This document shows positions 5,367 through 9,230 of a stretch of DNA of 9,230 nucleotides, in pieces (the first letter of the stretch is position 1; the number at the start of each line of letters is the position of its first letter). The notes beneath the pieces were generated by a model that ran no database searches, had not been told where the DNA came from, and worked only from the letters and a program-made list of their open reading frames with translations. A program made the position numbers and the translations under genes. Source of the DNA: CAZXNF01 sp050741255 (GTDB lineage: Bacteria; Pseudomonadota; Gammaproteobacteria; Burkholderiales; SG8-41); assembly GCA_050741255.1 (NCBI GenBank), contig JBOIEQ010000166.1, forward strand, positions 1 through 9,230. Reading direction: 5' to 3'.

Positions 5367-6157
5367 CCTGCGGCGGCCACCGGCTGGCGCCGGCTCCACC
5401 AGAACATTCCCATCCCGGCCGCGATCATGGGCAGCGACAGCCACTGCCCCATCGTCATGCCGCCCGCCAACACGCCGAGAAAACTGTCCGGCTCGCGCGC
5501 GAACTCGGCGGCGAAGCGGAACACCCCGTAGCCGATCAGGAACAGCGCCGAGACCGCACCACGCGGGCGCGGCTTTGCCGAGTACCACCACAGGAGTGCG
5601 AACAGCGCGAGCCCTTCCAGCGCGAACTGGTAGAGCTGCGAGGGATGGCGCGGCAGCCGGTCCACCTGCGGGAAGATCATCGCCCAGGCCACCTCGGTGG
5701 GACGGCCCCACAGCTCGCCGTTGATGAAGTTGCCGAGCCGCCCCGTGGCGAGTCCCAGCGGCACCAGCGGGGCGATGAAGTCGGTGATGTCGAGCCACGC
5801 GCGCCCGCGCCGGTGCGAAAACAGCCACAGGCCGGCCAGCACGCCGAGAAAACCGCCGTGGAAGGACATCCCGCCCTCCCAGACCCGCAGGATGGCAAAG
5901 GGATCGGCCAGGTAATCGTGAAACTTGTAGAACAGCACGTAGCCCAGCCGGCCGCCGAGGATGGTGCCCACGATGCCGTAGAACAGCACATCGTCGAGGT
6001 CCCGCGCAGTCAGGGCGGAATGCGGCCGCGTCCGGATGGCGGTGCGGCCGACCACCAGGATCAGCGCGAAGCCGATCAGGTACATGAGGCCGTACCAGCG
6101 GATGGCGAGCGGCCCGAGCTGGAGGGCGACGGGGTCGAACTGCGGGTGAACGAACAT
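5363..6157 (-). CDS. lgt: Prolipoprotein diacylglyceryl transferase Lgt
   Basis: Inner-membrane enzyme that moves a diacylglyceryl group from phosphatidylglycerol to the lipobox cysteine of prolipoproteins, the first step of lipoprotein maturation. The 264-residue product has several hydrophobic helices. It carries the Lgt signature GRLGNFINGELWGR (139-152, with the essential-type Arg140 and Asn146). H100 in MSFHGGFLG corresponds to E. coli His103. Late arginines R214 and R221 lie in FRFAAEFAREPD. Start: ATG 6157 gives MFVHPQFDPVALQLGPLAIR, the normal family N-terminus. In-frame ATGs at 6208 and 6382 lengthen it, but the first overlaps a TATAAT -10 and the second lies inside ilvD. No strong ribosome binding site is seen. 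The gene is divergent from ilvD and convergent with the SapC gene, sharing CTAG at the stops. Confidence 0.95.
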   Translation of the reverse strand: MFVHPQFDPVALQLGPLAIRWYGLMYLIGFALILVVGRTAIRTRPHSALTARDLDDVLFYGIVGTILGGRLGYVLFYKFHDYLADPFAILRVWEGGMSFHGGFLGVLAGLWLFSHRRGRAWLDITDFIAPLVPLGLATGRLGNFINGELWGRPTEVAWAMIFPQVDRLPRHPSQLYQFALEGLALFALLWWYSAKPRPRGAVSALFLIGYGVFRFAAEFAREPDSFLGVLAGGMTMGQWLSLPMIAAGMGMFWWSRRQPVAAAG

Positions 6158-6182
6158 CTGCGGGGCGCTCGCTGCGGGAGGG

Positions 6183-6211
6183 TTGGGCTGCGATAAAATC
6201 CGCTGCATTAT
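6183..6211 (+). promoter_or_regulatory. Candidate promoter for ilvD
   Basis: TTGGGC (6183-6188) and CATTAT (6206-6211) are 17 bp apart. A second possible -10, TAAAAT within TGCGATAAAATCC (6194-6199), resembles common betaproteobacterial -10 elements but lacks a good -35. Either gives a leader of about 30-45 nt before the ATG at 6251. No attenuator-like leader peptide of Leu, Ile and Val codons is seen. Confidence 0.35.
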
Positions 6212-6212
6212 A
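6207..6212 (-). promoter_or_regulatory. Consensus -10 (TATAAT) for lgt
   Basis: The minus strand reads TATAAT exactly, predicting a start near 6200 and a 43-nt leader before the ATG at 6157. The -35 region is G-rich and unlike consensus. It overlaps the plus-strand ilvD promoter candidates, so the two polymerases may compete. Confidence 0.4.
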
Positions 6213-6250
6213 AGTGGCCGCGTCCGGCCGCCCCCACCGAAGGAAGCACC

Positions 6251-7924
6251 ATGGCCTACAACCGGCGTTCCCAGCTCATCACCGCGGGCGTTGCCCGCTC
6301 GCCCAACCGCGCGATGCTGCGCGCGGTCGGTTTCGGCGATGGCGACTTCGAGAAGCCGATCGTCGGCGTGGCGAACGGCCATTCGACGATGAATCCCTGC
6401 AACGCCGGCATCCAGCCGCTGGTGGACCGCGCGATGGCGGCGCTGAAGGAAGCGGGCGCCATGCCACAGGTGTTCGGCGTGCCGACCATCACCGATGGTA
6501 TCGGCATGGGCACCGAGGCGATGAAATACTCGCTGGTGTCGCGCGAAGTCATCGCGGATTGCATCGAAACCGCGGTCAACGGCCAGGCCATGGACGGCGT
6601 GCTGGTGTGCGGCGGCTGCGACAAGAACATGCCCGGCGGCATGATCGCCATGCTGCGCATGAACGTGCCGGCCGTGTACGTGTACGCCGGCACCATCAAG
6701 CCGGGCAAATGGAAAGGCCAGGACCTGACGGTGGTCAGCGCCTTCGAAGCCGTGGGCAGCTACGCCGCGGGCAAGATGAGCGACGAGGACTTCATCGGCA
6801 TCGAGAAAAACGCCTGCCCGTCGGTGGGCGCCTGCGGCGGCATGTTCACCGCCAATACCATGTCGTCCTCCTTCGAGGCGCTGGGCATGAGCGTGCTAGG
6901 CTCCTCGCAAATGGCCTCGCCCGACGCCGAGAAAGCGGATTCCGCCGCCGACTCCGCCCGCGTGCTGGTGGAAGCAATCAAGAAGAACATCCGGCCGCGC
7001 GACATCGTCACCCGGAAATCCATCGAGAACGCCGTCTCCCTCATCATGGCGACCGGTGGCTCCACCAACGCGGTGCTGCACTATCTCGCCATCGCGCACG
7101 CCGCGCAGGTGAAGTGGACGATCGACGATTTCGAGCGCGTGCGCCGCAAGGTGCCGGTGCTGTGCGACCTGAAACCCTCCGGGCGTTATGTCGCCGTGGA
7201 CTTCCACCGCGCGGGCGGCGTGCCGCAGGTGCTGAAGATGCTGCTGAAGCAGGGCCTGCTGCACGGCGACTGCATGACGATCTCCGGACAGACGATGGCG
7301 GAGGCGCTGAAGAACGTGCCGGACGCGCCGCGCGCGGATCAGGACGTGATCCGGCCGTGGGGCAAGCCGCTGTACCCGCACGGCCATCTCGCCATTCTCA
7401 AGGGCAACCTCGCGCCGGAAGGCTGCGTCGCCAAGATCACCGGGCTCAAGTCACCGAAGATCACCGGCCCGGCGCGCGTGTTCGATTCCGAGAACGCCTG
7501 TATGAAGGCGATCATGGCGAAGAAGGTCAAGGCGGGCGACGTGGTGGTCATCCGCTACGAGGGCCCGAAAGGCGGCCCGGGCATGCAGGAGATGCTGGCG
7601 CCGACGGCCGCGCTGATCGGCCAGGGGCTCGGCGAATCGGTCGGCCTCATCACCGACGGCCGTTTCTCCGGCGGCACCTGGGGCATGGTGGTCGGCCACG
7701 TCGCGCCCGAAGCCTTCGAGGGCGGAACGATCGCGTTGGTCAAGGCGGGCGATTTGATTACCATCGATTCCCTGAAGCGCGTGATCCAGCTGAACGTGCC
7801 GGCGAAGGAACTCGCCGCGCGCCGCAAAAAATGGAGGCAGCCCAAGCCCCGCTACCTGCGCGGCGTGATGGCCAAGTACACCAGGCTCGTCTCGACCGCG
7901 AGCAAGGGCGCGGTCACCGACTAA
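6251..7924 (+). CDS. ilvD: Dihydroxy-acid dehydratase IlvD
   Basis: Third enzyme of branched-chain amino acid synthesis: dehydrates 2,3-dihydroxy-isovalerate and 2,3-dihydroxy-3-methylvalerate to the 2-oxo acids for valine, leucine and isoleucine. The 557 residues match the short bacterial IlvD type rather than the longer E. coli form (616). Cluster ligands are visible: C50 in HSTMNPCNAG, C123 in CGGCDKNMPGG and C195 in CPSVGACGGMFTANTM. K125 sits two residues after C123, where relatives carry a carbamylated lysine binding Mg. S473 in GRFSGGTWG matches the catalytic serine of characterised IlvD/EDD enzymes. The N-terminus NRRSQLITAGVARSPNR is characteristic of IlvD and argues against the sugar-acid dehydratases of the same family. 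The start ATG has AGGA 6 nt upstream. The gene is followed after 12 bp by the protease-like gene on the same strand. Confidence 0.97.
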   Translation: MAYNRRSQLITAGVARSPNRAMLRAVGFGDGDFEKPIVGVANGHSTMNPCNAGIQPLVDRAMAALKEAGAMPQVFGVPTITDGIGMGTEAMKYSLVSREVIADCIETAVNGQAMDGVLVCGGCDKNMPGGMIAMLRMNVPAVYVYAGTIKPGKWKGQDLTVVSAFEAVGSYAAGKMSDEDFIGIEKNACPSVGACGGMFTANTMSSSFEALGMSVLGSSQMASPDAEKADSAADSARVLVEAIKKNIRPRDIVTRKSIENAVSLIMATGGSTNAVLHYLAIAHAAQVKWTIDDFERVRRKVPVLCDLKPSGRYVAVDFHRAGGVPQVLKMLLKQGLLHGDCMTISGQTMAEALKNVPDAPRADQDVIRPWGKPLYPHGHLAILKGNLAPEGCVAKITGLKSPKITGPARVFDSENACMKAIMAKKVKAGDVVVIRYEGPKGGPGMQEMLAPTAALIGQGLGESVGLITDGRFSGGTWGMVVGHVAPEAFEGGTIALVKAGDLITIDSLKRVIQLNVPAKELAARRKKWRQPKPRYLRGVMAKYTRLVSTASKGAVTD

Positions 7925-7936
7925 GCGCATCCGACG

Positions 7937-8926
7937 ATGCCTCCCCATCTCGTCACCGCCGCCTGGTCGACCTGGAGCGCCATCAATCTGCGCCCGGCGG
8001 CCGGCGATGCGCCGCCGGCCGTGCCGGAGGCGGTGGTAAAGCTCGGCATCCGCGTGCCGGAGAACGCGCGCACCGCGGAGTCGCTCGGCGCGGAGCGCGA
8101 AGGCACCGGCATCGTCATCAGCGCCGACGGCCTGATCCTGACGATCGGTTACCTCATCCTCGAGGCGGCTTCCATCCTCATCGTGACGCACGACGGCCGC
8201 GTCTACCCCGCGCAGGTGGTCGGCTTCGACCACGCCACCGGCTTTGGCCTCCTGCGCGTCGCCCAGCCGCTCGGCTGCCGGCCGGTGTGCTTCGGCGAAC
8301 CCCATGCCCTGCGCGAACTGCACAGCACCACGGTGGCTGCGCACGAGGGCGCCGGCGGCGCCACGCGCGCCTGCGTGGTCGCGCGCCGGCCGTTCACCGG
8401 CTGGTGGGAATACGCGCTCGAATCCGCGATCTTCGCGGCGCCCGCGCGCGGCAACCACAGCGGCTCGGCACTGCTCGACGCGCAGGGCCGTCTCGCCGGA
8501 GTGGGTTCGCTGTGGGTCAGCGACGCGCTGGAAGCCGGCGCGGCCTTCCCCGGCAACATGTTCGTGCCGATCGACCTGCTGCCGCCCATCCTCGACGATC
8601 TCGTCACGCTCGGCCGCCGCCGCGGCCCCTCCCGCCCCTGGCTCGGCCTGTATTCGGAGGAAGTACGCAGCCACGTCGTGGTCACGCAGGTGCTGCACGA
8701 CTCGCCGGCCGCGCAGGCCGGCGTGCAGCGCGGCGACGTGATCCTCGGCGTCGGCCGCGAGGCCATCGGCGACCAGCACGAGTTCTACCGGGCCATCTGG
8801 GCGAGCGGCGAGGCGGGCGTGGAACTGTCGTTGAAGTTGATGCGCGACAAGCGCGTGCGCGAAGTGACTGTTCGCACCTCCGACCGCCTCGACTACCTGC
8901 GCCCGTGGGCGGAAACGTTCTCCTGA
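7937..8926 (+). CDS. HtrA/DegP-like (S1C) protein with PDZ domain, catalytic His and Asp missing
   Basis: A 329-residue protein with a chymotrypsin-like fold resembling HtrA (about 53-215) and one PDZ domain (about 233-316: RPWLGLYSEEV, SPAAQAGVQRGDVILGVG). The triad is broken. ISADGLILTIGYLILEA has Tyr72 where HtrA has the His of TNAHV. FDHATGFGLLRV has Gly102 where HtrA has the Asp of TDLALL. Only Ser175 in GNHSGSALLD remains, in a non-standard loop. I recall similar TIGYLI/TGFGLL homologues annotated as serine proteases in other proteobacteria, so this is probably a conserved inactive subfamily, not fresh decay. The N-terminus shows no signal peptide or membrane anchor, unlike DegP. The start at ATG 7937 lacks a clear ribosome binding site and lies 12 bp behind ilvD, suggesting a shared transcript and translational coupling. 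A peptide-binding or adaptor role is possible; true function is unknown. Confidence 0.85.
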   Translation: MPPHLVTAAWSTWSAINLRPAAGDAPPAVPEAVVKLGIRVPENARTAESLGAEREGTGIVISADGLILTIGYLILEAASILIVTHDGRVYPAQVVGFDHATGFGLLRVAQPLGCRPVCFGEPHALRELHSTTVAAHEGAGGATRACVVARRPFTGWWEYALESAIFAAPARGNHSGSALLDAQGRLAGVGSLWVSDALEAGAAFPGNMFVPIDLLPPILDDLVTLGRRRGPSRPWLGLYSEEVRSHVVVTQVLHDSPAAQAGVQRGDVILGVGREAIGDQHEFYRAIWASGEAGVELSLKLMRDKRVREVTVRTSDRLDYLRPWAETFS

Positions 8927-8932
8927 TCCGTT

Positions 8933-9112
8933 TCAGTTAACTCGTGCGCCGGCCCGCAACACCAGTGCCAGGTTGAACGGGCTGACGAGCTTCAGCGCCA
9001 CCCGCTCCGCCACCAGGGCCCGCGCCGGCGCCGAACGGCCGGCGCGCAGCGCCGCTTCCGTCAGTGTCAGATGGACCAGGTCGCGCTGCGCGTGGCTGCC
9101 GGCGAAACGTGA
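8933..9112 (-). pseudogene. Probable 3' remnant of a TPR-type gene
   Basis: On the minus strand an open frame of 59 codons ends at TGA (8935-8933). It reads SHAQRDLVHLTLTEAALR, then AGRSAPARALVAERVALK and SPFNLALVL. It has the amphipathic Ala/Leu/Arg helix pattern of the last repeat of a tetratricopeptide-like protein, and segments of the HAQRD...EAALRAG...ARALVAERVALK kind recall the ends of such proteins. There is no ATG, GTG or TTG start in frame before the last third, and an in-frame stop (TGA) lies directly upstream at about 9115-9113. The region further upstream belongs to a gene on the other strand. I therefore read it as a truncated leftover. Family assignment is tentative. Confidence 0.42.
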
Positions 9113-9130
9113 ACCCGGTCACATCTTTGG

Positions 9131-9136
9131 CAAAAT
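9131..9136 (+). promoter_or_regulatory. Possible -10 (CAAAAT) before the exported-protein gene
   Basis: TTTGGCAAAATCGCGG resembles the -10 context seen elsewhere in this window, but there is no recognisable -35 at 17-18 bp. It lies 14 nt before the ATG at 9151, so the leader would be very short. Confidence 0.2.
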
Positions 9137-9150
9137 CGCGGGTGGATCAC

Positions 9151-9230
9151 ATGCAAACTGTCCTCTCCCTGTTGTTGCCGCTGCTCGGCGCTGGCTGGCT
9201 CGCCACGGCGGGCGCCGCCCACGCAGCGGC
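9151..9230 (+). CDS. N-terminus of an exported protein, cut by the right window edge
   Basis: Only 26 codons are in the window. They read like a Sec signal peptide: MQT, a hydrophobic core VLSLLLPLLGAGWLATAG, then AAHA before Ala, an AxA signal peptidase I site, so the mature protein is probably periplasmic or outer membrane. There is no lipobox cysteine in the visible part. GGTGG stands 5 nt before the ATG as a modest ribosome binding site; an in-frame GTG at 9142 (VDHM) is a less likely start. The product cannot be named from so short a piece. Confidence 0.6.
   Translation, partial: MQTVLSLLLPLLGAGWLATAGAAHAA

Noticed and set aside
4515..5828. Minus-strand open frame of 437 codons antisense to the SapC gene and running into lgt
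   Set aside because: It overlaps two recognised families in other frames and shows only compositionally biased R/H/A/V sequence with no motif.
6158..6382. Upstream in-frame starts for lgt (ATG 6208 and 6382)
   Set aside because: ATG 6208 overlaps the TATAAT of the likely promoter, and 6382 is inside ilvD. The family N-terminus begins at MFVHPQFDP.
7451..8779. Minus-strand open frame of 442 codons opposite ilvD and the protease-like gene
   Set aside because: It crosses the boundary of two real genes and has only shadow-type composition.
6214..8940. Plus-strand open frame of 908 codons across ilvD and the protease-like gene
   Set aside because: It is the out-of-frame shadow of two clearly coding genes. 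Its product is a monotonous R/A/G/H string typical of shifted GC-rich coding sequence.

Overview
The window is a GC-rich (about two-thirds G+C by eye, not computed) stretch of ordinary bacterial chromosome. It most likely comes from a betaproteobacterium or a close relative. The short-form IlvD, the divergent lgt/ilvD arrangement, the RhlE-type helicase, the tRNA with an encoded CCA end and the -10 elements of the TAGAAT / GATAAAAT type all fit. The genus cannot be fixed from the sequence alone.

Layout, left to right. (1) 1-951, minus: an acyl-CoA dehydrogenase that runs off the left edge. (2) 952-1323: a control region between divergent genes, with a candidate -10 facing each way and a long pyrimidine-rich leader before the helicase. 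(3) 1324-3327, plus: rhlE (DEAD-box RNA helicase), followed 30 bp later by a DUF1993 gene. A GC hairpin with a T-run ends this pair; it lies inside the 3' end of the convergent next gene. (4) 3338-4132, minus: a crotonase-fold enoyl-CoA hydratase/isomerase with PaaG-like rather than hydratase-like active-site residues. (5) 4133-4423: a gene-free gap holding a chain of hairpins enclosed by a long-range helix, then a perfect 17-bp bidirectional terminator. (6) 4424-4499, minus: tRNA-Ala(CGC). (7) 4551-5366, plus: a SapC-family protein that meets lgt (minus, 5363-6157) tail to tail in one shared CTAG. (8) 6158-6250: the divergent lgt/ilvD promoter region. (9) 6251-8926, plus: ilvD (dihydroxy-acid dehydratase) and, 12 bp on, an HtrA/DegP-like protein that has lost the catalytic His and Asp. 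(10) 8933-9112, minus: what looks like the 3' remnant of a TPR-type gene. (11) 9151-end, plus: the signal peptide of an exported protein cut by the right edge.

Most genes are housekeeping functions: branched-chain amino acid synthesis (ilvD), lipoprotein maturation (lgt), RNA remodelling (rhlE), fatty or aromatic acyl-CoA metabolism (two genes) and translation (tRNA). I see no phage, transposase, CRISPR array or defence cassette. The parts most worth a second look are the structured intergenic element at 4224-4381, the triad-less protease-like protein behind ilvD, and the apparent ATT start of rhlE.
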